Part shown: positions 33,148-44,400 of the stretch, piece after piece
Numbering within the stretch: the stretch's first letter is position 1
Layout of the letters: every line of letters starts with the position of its first letter
Assembly (NCBI GenBank): GCA_944548615.1
Contig: OX155971.1
Span: 25,284,072 to 25,348,071, forward strand
DNA length: 64,000 nucleotides
Reading direction: 5' to 3'
From: Micropterix aruncella
Taxonomy: Eukaryota; Arthropoda; Insecta; Lepidoptera; Micropterigidae
Position numbers and translations under genes: made by a program
Notes under the pieces: generated by a model
Told to the model about the DNA's origin: nothing
Database searches by the model: none
What the model saw: only the letters and a program-made list of their open reading frames with translations

Positions 33148-33985
33148 GTTTAATTTCTTGCTGTGTTTCAGTTAAATGGTATTTTATTTGATGATTTCTA
33201 ATTGTAATTTGTAATATTTTTGTGTAAATTGCTTAAATAAATTAAACGAACAAAATCATATGCATAAAAGATGAACTAATTAAAAAATATTTAATATTGC
33301 ATCACGATAGTACATTTTTACATTGAAATTTTTTTGTTGATTTCCCTAAAGTTTGATCAGTCACATGGTCTGTTTTTGTTTTGAGCGAATCAATTAAAAG
33401 ACCATTGTTTCTGGCATTCATGCGACTGTTACCTGCTCTTTATTTTATTTACTCCCGTGCGTGAGATAAGTAATCTTCGGTTATAATACTAATATCCTAT
33501 TCGGAGGCACGCAGGCAGGGTCGGTCCAGGGTACAAGGATCTGCACTCAACGCTCGTTTAAATAATTATGGGGGCTCGTCGTTACGGCGTTTAATTGCTC
33601 GCGGCCCCACTAACGACTAACGACTAACGACTAACGACCAACGAGCGACGAACGCGCCCTCAGCCTCGCCCTCACCTCAAACGTTTTCAGGCATATCAGC
33701 GAATGCGAGCGCTTCGACGCGGCGCTTAACTTGTTAATAGTTGGTGGATATTGCTATGGCCTGATATAAGGAACCCTTAACACGACTAATGGTGTCGATG
33801 GTTTCCATCTCTCTCCGTGCCGTGGCGTAATGGAGGGCGTCTCGCTCGCAGGCGCCCCTTGCTTACGCCTGAAAATAAAAGTTACTATGTATTTTTTTAC
33901 ACGACTGCCCCCCCCCCCCTTCGACAATATGCCACGTTTTTTTAAGCCGTGGTGTTTGCCATATTGGAAAGCATAAAACTCCAAA
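33148..33985. other. Unassigned DNA with short tandem repeat
   Basis: 33608-33640 holds four CTAACGA units (ACTAACG repeats). 33910-33921 is a C run. GC content rises at 33480-33720 but no coding frame was supported. Confidence 0.45.
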
Positions 33986-33989
33986 GTCG

Positions 33990-34510
33990 ACTTTAGGTAA
34001 AAAATAGGAAAATCCTCATCTGCTCTGACAGTAGAGCAAGCATTGGACGCTCTGGCTAAAGCCACCGCAAAATCTTCTGTGGTCTGGGACTGCATGCAAG
34101 AGCTCAACAAATTGGGAAAAGCCAATAAAATCACTTTAATATGGATACCGAGCCACCAAGGCATGCCCGGCAACGAAGAGACCGACAGAGTGACAAAACT
34201 GGGCTCTCCGGTATGCCCGGTGGAGCCAGTTGTTGGGGTCCCCTTCGCTATAGGTAAGAAAATCATCGGGGACTGCTTGGAGCAGGAACATCGGGCATCC
34301 TGGAAACAAAGCCAAGGATGTCGCCAGGCAAAAGCCGTGATGGAGCAACCACTTCCAAAGAAAACCAATGCCCTACTTGAAATGAGCAATGAGCGTACCA
34401 CAGTTGCATATCATATTGGGTTCTATGTAGTCCCAGCGAACGAGATTGGCTCGGCAACTTGTTACACCCATCCTCATTGGGCCAATGTATTCCGTTTCTC
34501 GCGGGCTTAA
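33990..34510 (+). pseudogene. LINE RNase H domain remnant
   Basis: The frame from 34043 reads VWDCMQELNKLGKANKITLI, then WIPSHQGMPGNEETDRVTKL. 'V..C...L..LG..N.V.L.WVPGH.GI.GNE.AD..A..GS' is the second half of the RNase H domain carried by R1/I/LOA-type LINEs; the His of 'SHQG' and the first acidic residue of 'GNEETD' correspond to its active site. An upstream block, CTCTGACAGTAGAGCAAGC, encodes the 'SDSRAA' motif in a shifted frame, so the copy has a frameshift. The ORF tail after 34300 is decayed. It may belong to the family of 25720-26200. Confidence 0.72.
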
Positions 34511-34744
34511 ACTAAGCTGGTGCTAAAAATTAAGAACCTAAGCACTTTCGTTATTTTGATGGTATTCCGTTACAACAAAATTAAGAACCGGTCTTAAATC
34601 TTAAAATTTCTGTTTTGTCTACGGTCGTTCTAGAGCGGGGTCTTAAATTTGACAGCTCGCCGCCTGGTCAGTCGCCTGATCGCTCGCCGCCGCGCCGTTT
34701 CGTGTTTGTGTGTCGATTCTCGTTTTCGTTTGTTTTGAAATAAA

Positions 34745-35060
34745 ATGGCAAACAATAATAAGGAAAATGTGCCTAAACAAGAATACACAGCGAAATTTAT
34801 CACAACCTACAAAAAAAAATACGCAGGATTTTTAGGGCAAGATATAGATATGAATAAACGACTACTTGCGATTATCTGCGCTCATTATCCCATCTTCGAT
34901 TTAAAAACCAATGCTGAGCAAACATTTTGAAAATTGCAACACAAAAAGACTTCGGAATCACAAGCAAAAATAAGTTACACGGCTGTCAGACGAAGACTGA
35001 TCGATTTCAGACCTTTCTTAGATAAGACCCCGAACAAGACCCATCCGCCATGACAGTTGT
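34745..35060 (+). pseudogene. Unrecognised short frame after a GC-rich leader
   Basis: ATG at 34745 starts MANNNKENVPKQEYTAKFIT, continuing KKKYAGFLGQDIDMNKRLLA to a TGA at 34928-34930. In the same region QAKISYTAVRRRLIDFRPFL follows, as if the stop were a lesion in a longer protein. The leader at 34640-34735 is GC-rich with CGCTCGCCGC repeats, like a promoter or 5' UTR. I do not recognise a family. A processed pseudogene or a transposon accessory protein are both possible. Confidence 0.3.
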
Positions 35061-35303
35061 AGAACAGGAATAAACAAAAAGGGTCTCGACGGTGCTTAAC
35101 GTCAATTTCGCACCTGATGATCTCTATGCGTCAGTCAGGACCCTTGAAATGGAATACCAAAACGTCACTCTAAAATTTTGCGTCGTTTAAGCCCCCAATT
35201 TAGGCACCGGCGGTAAAAACGAAATACGGGAATATAGAATAGAGTCTGTTCTATTTACGCCAGGTGGTATAAGGGAGATGGAATCCTGGTGCTATCTGTT
35301 TCT

Positions 35304-35966
35304 GCTAATGGGCCATTGCTGAGTTGGCCACGAAGACCCATTCTGTTCCAGGGTCGGTCACACTCACGGGTCAACACCCATCCGATGGTCTCCACGCATG
35401 GGGTGCGAGCCTGGGTAGGACACTGGGTCAACCAGTCTCCCCTGGGAACAATCCTCTGGCGCTCCTGGACGGTCTGCACACCGTGCGGCGCAAGCCAATC
35501 GATTGTGCTCTCCGACTAACAGTCGGGGGAGTCTGGGAACTGTATTGTTTCCTATAGAGCGGGGGTGGTTGCGTACCTTATGGCGACTGCTCTTGAATTG
35601 ACCATTAACCATCCGATCCCGGTTCAGAGTCGGGCGAAGGACGCCTTGGTCCGCGATATATTCGGTGCACTCCGTTTCACCGCTTCGTAAGGGAGAGGAC
35701 CGCGCAAGCGACCTCGAACTCGGAACCAATCGAGAGACCGGAGAAATCTGGTCACAATTGGAAGTGAGGGCGCGAGTATCTCGAGCCCGCCGGGTTTATT
35801 CCTGGCTAACTCGCGGTAAGGTGTTGGACTCTCACGGGTTGTGACGTAGCTGGACGTAGAATTGTACTGTCCAAAGTCTTCTACGTTCACTGCAGGGCGA
35901 CAGAACGACTAATCGTTAAAACGTCCTGTGGTGACGGGCTCGCCCGTTGTAGTCGACACCGAAAGA
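35304..35966 (+). mobile_element. Long SINE, subtype A, full length
   Basis: 663 bp flanked by TGTTTCT (35297-35303 and 35967-35973). It begins GCTAATGGGCCATTGCTGAG, so the A box TTGCTGAGTTGG is intact, and GGGTCAACACC follows at 35368-35378. It ends GTCGACACCGAAAGA. It is closely related to the copies at 20570 and 22271. It lies beside, and may interrupt, the internal region of the LTR element to its right. Confidence 0.75.
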
Positions 35967-35973
35967 TGTTTCT

Positions 35974-36198
35974 TTGCGTAATCGCCAAGTAAAACCTTTC
36001 ATTGAGTGATGCGGTTCGATGATTGACTGCCATGGAGCGGTTGTGTTCGGCTCATGAACGCTTGTGGTGTGGTTCTTGTCCGTGCAGTGGGTGTCTTGGG
36101 TCATCTATCACCTATAGCACTTCTGAATCAGTCTCTCCGTCCTACTGCCGTCGACCACCTTTAGGCTGTAAGGGACCACCCCTCACAAGACTCCAAAT
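35974..36198 (-). repeat. Possible LTR-element leader region
   Basis: On the minus strand this follows the putative 5' LTR and starts ATTTGGAGTCTTGTGAGG, comparable in position to a primer-binding/leader segment. No gag frame is preserved. Confidence 0.3.
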
Positions 36199-36762
36199 TG
36201 TTCGGTGTGAGGTGGTGGTATCAACTTACGAGTTTTCTCCGTATTGGAAGGCGGTTTTGAATAAAGTAGGAGGTATTTATTGATTGAAAGTTTGATATTG
36301 CCACTTATAACGCTTCCCGAACAAGTTATGTTGACGCGAGTGTATAGATGCGCGACTGCGGTTACGAGGATATACGGATGAGGATTGTATGTGGGCTCCT
36401 AGTATCTTGTACTGGGCACGGCTCGAGTCTGTGGGATTACAGACTGATGCTTCGAGACTAGGGAGGATAAGGAAAGGAAACCAAGGAGCCGGATTCATTG
36501 ACACACCTCGTGAGAAGGGTACCGAATATGCCGTCGCAACCTTGGGGGAAGGTGATCACTCGGGGAATGATAATTTGGTTGCTTTTTCGCCGGTTTATAT
36601 AGGCCGATAAATGATGCAATCCAAAATATTCCGAGTAAAAGTAGTTTCATCGTGCTGATTCATGGCTGCAAGGGTTAAAATAATAGCTGATTTGTGTCAG
36701 TGTATTTCACTGGAAATCGATGCATTTGTTGATCGCATGTAATGGACTTAAGGTCCGTTACA
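36199..36762 (-). repeat. Putative LTR (solo or 5')
   Basis: The 564-bp segment on the minus strand begins TGTAACGGACC and ends CACACCGAACA (TG...CA rule). It has a TATA-like GGCCTATATAAACC near 36600 and AATAAA near 36280. Its first ~140 bases recur on the plus strand at 54616-54772. Borders rest on the sequence ends alone; no target duplication could be checked. Confidence 0.45.
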
Positions 36763-37635
36763 AGGCATTTGAATCAGGACATCACGACGTATAGGAGCGA
36801 CGTGGGAGGGTGGGAGCGACGCCGATGAGCGGTTATAACTTTTCGACGGGAGTAGGTTTGAGGCAGCCGAAGGCAATCCTTGCAGCATTGCTCACAGCAG
36901 TGTCGATCCACTCCATACTTGAGCGGCATATTCCGCTGCGGAAATGCATAGGCCCAGAGCTAAGGTTCTGATTGTGGCTGCGTTGGCACCCCGTGTACTC
37001 TCAGTTAGTTTCCTGACGATTCTATTTCTGTTATAAAAATATTAATATGTCCAAAAGCTGGCATAGGAGGTGTGTGATGTTAGCCATCGATATGACAGTT
37101 TTTCGATTTCAGCTCGAGAAAATCTTTCCCCCTTTTTCGCCTTCATTTTACCATAATGGCTCCAAACGTTTTCTTTCATCCGGAAATAGATACCTAAAGG
37201 TTTATCTTTTTCTTTTAATACGTCTTTTGTCCTCAGCCAGTTTATTTTCCCTTTGTTGGTATCGGTTTTTCTATTAACGATGTTTCCTTTCAATCATTTC
37301 GACGACAGAAAGTCCATTACAGATATCCAATAACAATATGTACATTCTAGACAAAAATTTTTAAAGTGGTTCGTTTAGTCGTTAGAGAGACTTGTAACGA
37401 CAAGTCTCTCTAATTATTTTTCATGCCCACATATTTACTTCATCACACGGATTTTGCATATTGTTATATTTTTTTTACATATTATAACTGTAATTTTTCT
37501 TATTCATTGCAGGTAAGCCAAAATCATGAAAAGTGAAGAGCAAGCGTGAGACCGATTTGAATTAGTGAGTTTTTGATTTCTATTTAAATAAATTCAGATT
37601 TAAAAAATATTTTAATAAAAAACAAGCTTTTAATG
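36763..37635. other. Unassigned DNA
   Basis: 36780-37020 is moderately GC-rich without a supported frame. A perfect hairpin lies at 37382-37413. 37440-37640 is AT-rich. Confidence 0.4.
37382..37413. other. Perfect 14-bp hairpin
   Basis: TTAGAGAGACTTGT (37382-37395), loop AACG, then the exact reverse complement at 37400-37413. No neighbouring gene explains it. Confidence 0.7.
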
Positions 37636-37649
37636 AAATGCTCTATCCA

Positions 37650-38045
37650 GAGCCAACCCTGGGTGCAGCAGCCATGTCATAGTGGAGCTTAGAACAGGTT
37701 ATCATAATTGAATGCTATACAGAATTTCGTGTTTGTGGTCTCAACCGTTGAGGAGTCCCCTCGTTGGAAGCTAACCCTGGGTACAGCAACCTTATCGCGG
37801 TGAAACTTAAAACAGGCTATCATAATTGAATGCGTGTACAAAATTTCGTTTTTGTGCTGTTGACCGTTACGGAGTCCCCTCGTCGGCATCCAACTCTGGG
37901 TGCAGCAGGCATGTTATGGTGAAATTTAGAAAGGCCTATCATAATTGAATGCGTATACAAAATTAGGTGTATGTGCTGTTGACACTGAGAGAGTATCCTC
38001 GTCGGGAGGCGATCCTGGGTATATAATCAGGTTATGCTTACAATA
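37650..38045 (+). repeat. Tandem repeat, 118-119-bp monomer, about 3.4 copies
   Basis: CCCTGGGTGCAGCAGCCATG and its variants recur at 37657, 37775, 37894 and 38013, a period of 118-119. Each unit also holds TATCATAATTGAATGC and GCTGTTGACCG. The same monomer occurs at 49300-49550. Confidence 0.85.
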
Positions 38046-38049
38046 AAAA

Positions 38050-38940
38050 TGCATTGTCATCGGAACTGAACCAACATGTACAACATCGGAACTGAACCAT
38101 TTTCCATGTTGATAATTAGCAAAATTTGTAAAATTTTAAACATAACGGAATTATGATAGCTGACATTGTAATTCTCATATAATTTAGTATACATCTATTT
38201 ATATTTTTTAAAATACGAAGGCATGTTGCTGGATTGACAATAAAATTATTTTACGTTGATTATTCTACATAGAATTTTCATTTCTATTTTAATATATCAT
38301 TCTCTCTTACTATTTAATGACATTAGTATATTTTGATTATTTGTAAGTAGTTAATATTGAATATAATATTACAGCTATGAGAACTATCATCATAGTTATG
38401 TTTTTAATAATTAAATTTTAAGCATTTAATTTTGAGACGCATCCAAGTGTAGGAATGCCTATCTACTGGACTAGTTGATTGTATTGTATTGTATTGTATT
38501 GTATTGTAAAATTTCAACTTCATACAATAAGAGAAGGTGGTTCTACTTCAGCTTGCTAAATTTGACGTAAACAAACTAACAAACATTGCAAGGTAAATAA
38601 AAGTTTGTTAAGAAGTATGTCTATCCACCCGTCCATTCGCAACTGGATCTCGGAAAACGTCCTAGAGAAAAATAATTAATGGCAAACGACTCGATATGCG
38701 AGGAAAAGGGTTTCCCCTGCATTGTCTTATTGTCTCCATTGTATGAAAGATCTATCCACCAGGGTTGAAAGGCTGCAAATGTCTGCATTTGCTTATTAGA
38801 AACAATAGTTCACTTTTTGTAACGGTAGTCGTATTTTTTATTTTTTGCTTTACCCCGGCCACCAACTGACGAGGAGGTAAAATATTGTGTACTCGGTAAA
38901 AAAACATCCCTTCGAGACGATTAAGACAATTCCCAGACTG
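38050..38940. other. AT-rich spacer with (TATTG)n
   Basis: About six TATTG units at 38478-38507. Otherwise nothing supported, apart from an ACCAACTGACGAGGAGG motif near 38860 shared with 27657. Confidence 0.5.
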
Positions 38941-38950
38941 TAGTGTGTCT

Positions 38951-39682
38951 TTAGGAACTAATAGGCCCTGGCTGAGTTGGCCACGAAGACCCCTTCTGTT
39001 CAGGGTTGGTCACACTCACGGGTCAACACCCATCCGGCGGCCTCCACGCATGAAGTGCGAGCCCGGGCAAGACTCTGGCCTTAGCGCTAGTTTCCCCTAG
39101 GAATCAACCTTCTGGCGCTCCTAGACGGTCTGCGCACCGTGCGGCGTAAGCCAATCGATTGTGCACTCTGACTAACAGTCGGGGGAGTCTGGAAGCAGTA
39201 CTGTTTCCTATAGAGCGGGGGAGGTTGCGGACCTTACGGCGACTGCTCTTGAAACGACCATCGGCTACCCGATCCTGGGTGAACAGCCGGGCAAAGGACG
39301 CTGTGGTCCGCGATAGATTCGGTAAACATCGTTTCACCGCTTCGTAAGGGAGAGGACCCCGCAAGCGGCCTCGAACTCGTAACTAATCGAGATACTGGAG
39401 TAATCTGGTCACAATTGGAAGTAAGGGCGTGAGTGTAGGCCCGCCGGGGTAACACTCCTGGCTATCTCGCGGTTAAGGCGTTGGCCTCTTACGGGCTTGT
39501 GACGTAGCTAGACGTTGAACTGTTTTGTCCTCAAGTCTTCTGCGCTTACTCCAGGGAGATAGAACGACTAATCGTTAAAACTTCCTGAGTTGACGGACTC
39601 GCCCGCTGTAGTCGACAACCCTAGTTATACCATCCTGGGGTGGACGGGTTCGCCCGCTGTAGTCGACACCGCCCTACTGTCT
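38951..39682 (+). mobile_element. Long SINE, subtype A with an extra B-type 3' end
   Basis: GTGTGTCT flanks it at 38943-38950 and 39683-39690. The A-type body has A box TGGCTGAGTTGG and B box CGGGTCAACACC. After its own 3' end (GTAGTCGACAACCC, 39608-39622) a second 3' end of subtype B type follows (TATACCATCCTGGGGTGGAC to GTCGACACCGCCCTACTG). One insertion therefore seems to contain a chained 3' end. Confidence 0.7.
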
Positions 39683-39690
39683 GTGTGTCT

Positions 39691-40215
39691 GGTTTCAAAA
39701 CGGTTCGACGGGGGGGGGAGGGGGGGGGTGGTGTCTACTTGCCGGGAAAGTCTAGGGGTGACACAGATGATTTTTTTTATTTATTGTTCTTGTCCTTGTT
39801 TCGTTTTTCGGAGTCCTCACTAGATTAGTGTTTAGTTTGTTCTTGGTACAGAACCCTAAAAAAACAATTTCATTTAGTTTCATTATATATCATCCCGAAA
39901 TTAGTTGCGCAGAATTTGACGGTGCTGAAGGAGGTAGGCCCCTAATTAAGTTTGAGGCATAAATAACGACTAACTAAGGGTGCGCTCAAACTAATTGGAA
40001 TTGAATCTGTTCGCTCTCTGCTGTACCTCCCAAGTGATCAATATCAGACTGGAAATTTATGGCGATGAAAATTATTTTACTGTGTAAACTTATATGTCCT
40101 TCGAATTAAGAGTATATTGGATATAGGGCTTCCCAATAACGGGGGGGGGGGGGGGGTCGAGGTTGACAGTCTGTGCAAAAAATCATCAATTTAACTATTC
40201 TATCTATGAAATATT
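39691..40215. other. Unassigned DNA with G-runs
   Basis: G tracts at 39711-39728 and 40141-40156. A GGTGTCTACTTGCCGGGAAA block is shared with 27370-27395. No gene. Confidence 0.5.
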
Positions 40216-40220
40216 TTATT

Positions 40221-40576
40221 TTTAAAAAAAGCTATCAACTACAACGGTCGAACCCGTCACCTCGGGAAGTTTTAACGATATTGGGTCGTACTGTCTCCCG
40301 TGAGGTGAGCGCAGAAGACTTAAGACGAAAAACAATCGACTGTCTAGTTACGCCACCTGCCCGACAAAGGCCAACGCCTTACGGCGAGGCACCGGGAAAG
40401 GTAACAAGCTGGCCGCCTCGCCCCCTGGTTACCAGTTTTCGGAAGGATATCTCCGTCTGGTATTAGCCTTCAGGATACCTCCAACCTCCCGACTGGTCAC
40501 GGGTTCGAAGTCACTTGCGCGACCTCTACCTGCCGTATGTTTAGCGGTGATTCGGTTTCAATCTATCGCGGACCAA
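40221..40576 (-). mobile_element. Long SINE, subtype B, 5'-truncated
   Basis: Read on the minus strand it keeps the 3' end (GAGGTGACGGGTTCGACCGT then GTTGATAGC) and stops at about half length near CTTTGGTCCGCGATAGATTG. Loss of the 5' part fits incomplete reverse transcription. Confidence 0.65.
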
Positions 40577-41029
40577 AGTAGTAAAGTTTGAATACAACCT
40601 AAGTACCCAAAATTGAATTTTACAGAAGAGATAAATAACCGATTTTTTTTAAATATTACAACTTTTTGTTTTTATATTTCTTTTATGTTTTGTTTTTTAT
40701 TTTTGATTAGAACGTAGGTTGGGTTAGTTTTCCAGAAAATAATAAATTGAGACTACATTTCTAAGACTCATAATCGTTAGGAGGTTGCGTGTCATCGAAA
40801 TGTAAAATGAATTTAGTGCGTAAATTCAAAAATAAGTGATGTTATTATGTGACTTTATGGGGTTTTTCGAAACCCCATAATCGATAATCGATAGATGACA
40901 TTACATCAACATCATCTGCATCGCTTTTGGAAGATGGTGAAGAAGTACCAAGCTAGATAAGCAAGTAGACTCGTTTGAAAACATCGCTTATCAACCCAAC
41001 AACTTCTGACATTATTTTGTGACCTCGAT
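40577..41029. other. AT-rich spacer, 3' flank of the sugar transporter
   Basis: Contains the TTCG hairpin at 40855-40880. Otherwise no supported feature. Confidence 0.5.
40855..40880. other. Perfect 11-bp hairpin with TTCG loop
   Basis: TTATGGGGTTT, loop TTCG, AAACCCCATAA. It lies about 360 bases beyond the transporter stop codon, and beyond the poly(A) signal, so it is probably not part of the mRNA. Confidence 0.65.
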
Positions 41030-41035
41030 TTTATT
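41030..41035 (-). promoter_or_regulatory. Poly(A) signal AATAAA of the sugar transporter
   Basis: The first AATAAA on the minus strand after the stop codon, about 209 bases downstream, in AT-rich DNA. Confidence 0.5.
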
Positions 41036-41243
41036 GCACAAATGAAGTAAATTAAAAATAATTAAACGACATTTTTTTAATCAGTTCAGTGCCAAATGTG
41101 GCATATTTTTTTTAATATAAAAAATAATTTACTTATACCTAATTAAATAAATAATTGTTTTACAATAAATTATAGCGTCCTAATTAATATGGCAACAATT
41201 TAATTTATAATACTGATCGATATGAATTTTCTGCAGGCTGTTT

Positions 41244-43655
41244 TTAACCAGATCGTGAAAATTTCTTATCCATATCGTCGTGAATTTCTGATAGGGTTTT
41301 TCCTCTTGTTTCTGGGAGGAATTTGACGACTACTAAAAAACCAACGAATAAACATATGCTGTAGATATAAAATACGATGTCGTATCCGAAAGCTGGTCCA
41401 GCAATTTGAAATATTACGCAACAGGTTAATGCTATAACTGTTGTAAGGAAGGAGTTTATGGAGTTGGCTAAACCGACGAACGTCGGTGAGAATATTTCAT
41501 TGGCTACCACTATCTGGACTGGGTAGATTCCGACGTCAAAAGCCGCTCTAAAGATAAAGAGCGCAGACACTGGAATCCAGGAAAACCTTTCATCTATGTG
41601 TGGGAAATGTTTGAAAACTTGGATCGACCCACCGATCACTGCTAAAGATACGGATGCTATTAAGCAGCAGATGGTGTAGATGGTTCTTCTGTTGATTTTA
41701 TCGAACATGTAGCAAGAGCACGTCGAAAAAATCACAGCGATACAGCTGAATATGATGACGGCCTGCGACGGTTCGATCGACGAGTCCAAAATTCTGAATA
41801 CGTATTCCGTGTAGGACAGAGTCGGCTCGTATCCACTCATGTGTGCCGAAAAGCTCAGCATGACTATCAGGAAAAAGGCCATTTGGGTCTTTTTCAATTT
41901 GAGCTCTGCTATGGCTTCCTTAAAGCTGACACTGTTCCTCTCGTTGATGTATGTGGTCATCTCTTTCAGTTCTTTCTGTACGTTCGATGGGTCCGTGTGA
42001 CCGCGCAGGAACATCAGAGAACGTTCCAGCTCTTCGATCTTCTCTTTCTTCGCGAGGAAGATAGGCGATTCTGGTGCGAAGATGATCAGTGTAAATCCAA
42101 GCACAAGCGGAGAGACCATACATACTGAAACAAAAGAAAAACAACTTAATAAGCAAACGAAAGATCCTAACAAAAATAACTTATAAAGAACATATCAGTA
42201 TCTTCAGTTACTACTGACTTAGTCAGATAGAGGCATAATGTTTAGGTCGCCTGATCATACATAGCTATAACATACCGATGTCAATTCCTTGTTTTTCAAA
42301 TTAATATATTCATTTTCAAATTTACAATAGTTATAATTTACAACAGTCAAACTTAACTATTTATATATAGGTATATTACTTGTACAAGGGAAAGTATTTA
42401 CATTGTTACCTAAGTAAAGAATGTATATATTGTAAAGAACAGCTTAAGATTGACACAGCTTACGTATCAAACTGCGCTATGCACATCTAACGAGGCTTCT
42501 CAAGCCTGTATCTAGATCCACATGATGCAGATGGTGTAAAAACATGAATAATTATATTAAACTAATAAACCTAATTACAAAAGAAAAATAAGAGGAGAGA
42601 AAAGGCAGGAAAAAATTAAAGGTAACCGTTTTATATTAACAAATATACTGCCTCTAACCAGGCTGCCTCCTGTTCTAAGATACTTTAATCATTAGCACCT
42701 TTAGAAAGATGAAGTTCGAAATGGAAAGCTGATTAATAATTTTCCGTTGCGACTAAATTAACGTATTTGCATTGGAATGATGTCGATTAAATACAATAAC
42801 GATACATACTCTTACTGGTCACACATACGTACACATATTTCATGGAATGATTGGTTGTTAGAGATTGTTATAAGTTAAAAAACACGCCCATTGTGAAATA
42901 TTCACAATAAATGGTATTAGATAGAAAAAGAGAACTTCTAGAAATGTGTATTACCTGCTGTCAACATCTGGTACGTCAGCAACGGCCCACCAACAGAAGC
43001 CATAATCACTCCCAATCCGAAGAAAATCGTGTTGATTGTGACCAAGCGACCCCTGATGTGCGGCTCGGAGATCTCTCCAATGTACAAAGGCACTGTTCCG
43101 CAGGTCAGCCCAAATCCTAGTCCTAGAATCGCTCTTGCAACATACAGCATCGTGGTCGTAGTTCCAAATAGAATAAAGAGCCATCCAAAAGCGATTGTTA
43201 TACTGGCTAAGAATAAGGTCCACTTTCTTCCTAAATTATCTACTAAATATGTCACTAATACAGGAGTAAGCGATGCGCTGATCATTAGTGTAGACACTGC
43301 CCAATCTGTAAATAAAAAGTATTAATTAAAAATTGTGTCAATCAAAAAAACTATACTTTATTTAATGAGAATAAATTTTTACCGATTTCAGCTTTGCTAA
43401 GAACTCCAATAGTGTTGTTCCCAGATTCCAACATAATATGAGCAGGAGACATCCAACCGAAGACATTCCCGATTGATAAATTCCCAAGGCATGCTAAAAT
43501 TGAAAAAGAAAATAAATTAGTTGACGAAATCGATTTAAAAACAAGCATTAAAAATAAAAACTAAAACTCAAAATTTAAAATTAAACTAAGAACTTACCAA
43601 TCATGGCTACCATGTACTGCGGCCATTGCTTATTCGTGGGCTTCAAAGGATCCAT
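41244..43655 (-). CDS. Tret1-like: Facilitated trehalose transporter Tret1-like (MFS sugar transporter), 4 exons
   Basis: Exons: 43598-43655, 43383-43493, 42955-43305, 41244-42124, giving 1401 bases and 466 residues; introns of 104, 77 and 830 bases all follow GT-AG. The start MDPLKPTNKQWPQYMVAMIA is the first ATG after a predicted transcription start. MFS sugar-porter signatures are present: DNLGRK (79-84) after helix 2, PLYIGEISEPHIRGRL (129-144) after helix 4, PESP (191-194) before the large cytoplasmic loop, DKINRRT between helices 8 and 9, and PETRGK (444-449) after helix 12. Length fits the insect family (about 450-520). The family moves trehalose or other sugars down their gradient across the plasma membrane; the actual substrate cannot be read from sequence. 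No stops or frameshifts: it looks intact. Exon 4 alone covers residues 174-466. Confidence 0.9.
42380..42910. repeat. Retroelement tails inside transporter intron 3
   Basis: 42640-42690 (GCCTCTAACCAGGCTGCCTC) resembles the LINE UTR at 43990-44010. 42835-42905 (GATTGGTTGTTAGAGATTG, ACACGCCCATTGTGA) matches the short-SINE/LINE tail at 51735-51780. Both are non-coding and lie between the exons. Confidence 0.55.
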
Positions 43656-43769
43656 TGCAGTGATAAACAGCACTTTCCGTTATTTGATAAACACAAATAT
43701 AAACAATATAAACACAGCGTTTGTATTTAAACTAAGAGGAGTATTATTTTGCTTTACCGTCGAGACGAT

Positions 43770-43803
43770 ACTGATATCAAATGGCCAGTTCTCCGTATAT
43801 ATA
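43770..43803 (-). promoter_or_regulatory. Core promoter of the sugar transporter: TATA plus TCAGT initiator
   Basis: On the minus strand TATATATA occupies 43803-43796 and the arthropod initiator TCAGT occupies 43774-43770. Taking the A (43772) as +1, the TATA box starts at -31, the canonical spacing. The resulting 5' UTR is 117 bases. Confidence 0.6.
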
Positions 43804-43918
43804 ATTATCAGGCGATCATAAAGCCGCATATCCACAGTGTATCATCTACTGTTAATATATGACTGCTGCTGATTGATAGTTTTGTCGCTACTGATACTGA
43901 CGTTTTGAAGGCTGTTTT

Positions 43919-44400
43919 GATTTATTTATTTCCAAGACCAAAAAATTACATAGTAGGTATTTAAATTTAACATATTTTGTGCCTCTCCTAACTAGGCAGA
44001 GCCTGTTCTAAGGAGAACACCAACAATAAAATGGTTATTAAATCAACAATTATATATATATGTAGGTACTCAATAACAATGAGTAATAGGTAATAATAAA
44101 TAATGATAATAATAATTAGTAATAATATGTATATATTAAATACTTGATAGAATAAATATAAACATATATAAACAAAAAATATGTTATTTTAATATTGTCA
44201 TAAATGTGTTTTCCGTCTCTCTTCTACCAAGTTTAATAGGCCATAATTTAAGGCGATATTTTTGCTGTTTCCTGTTTATTCCCAACATGTGTTTATTAAT
44301 TATGTTAGCCATTCTAGGAGCAAGAAAGCTGTAGTGACGTTGTTCAAAAGTCGTTAAACGTTTCTGTAATTCAAAGTTTAAAGTATAGATATACATTGTC
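43919..44400 (-). pseudogene. LINE ORF2 end and 3' UTR
   Basis: At 44396-44184 the minus strand reads LNFELQKRLTTFEQRHYSFL and APRMANIINKHML, the 'TTFGQRSF.YLAP..YN.L' block that ends Jockey/CR1-type ORF2. The UTR contains GCCTCTCCTAACTAGGCAGA and ends at an AAATAAATAAATC tail near 43920. It sits immediately upstream of the transporter promoter. Confidence 0.6.

Noticed and set aside
33754..34401. 215-codon minus-strand frame
   Set aside because: Antisense shadow of the RNase H LINE remnant on the plus strand.
37650..38045. CRISPR-like array
   Set aside because: Contiguous 118-bp tandem units without spacers, in a eukaryotic context.
41841..42128. Plus-strand frames within the transporter
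   Set aside because: Antisense shadows of transporter exon 4.
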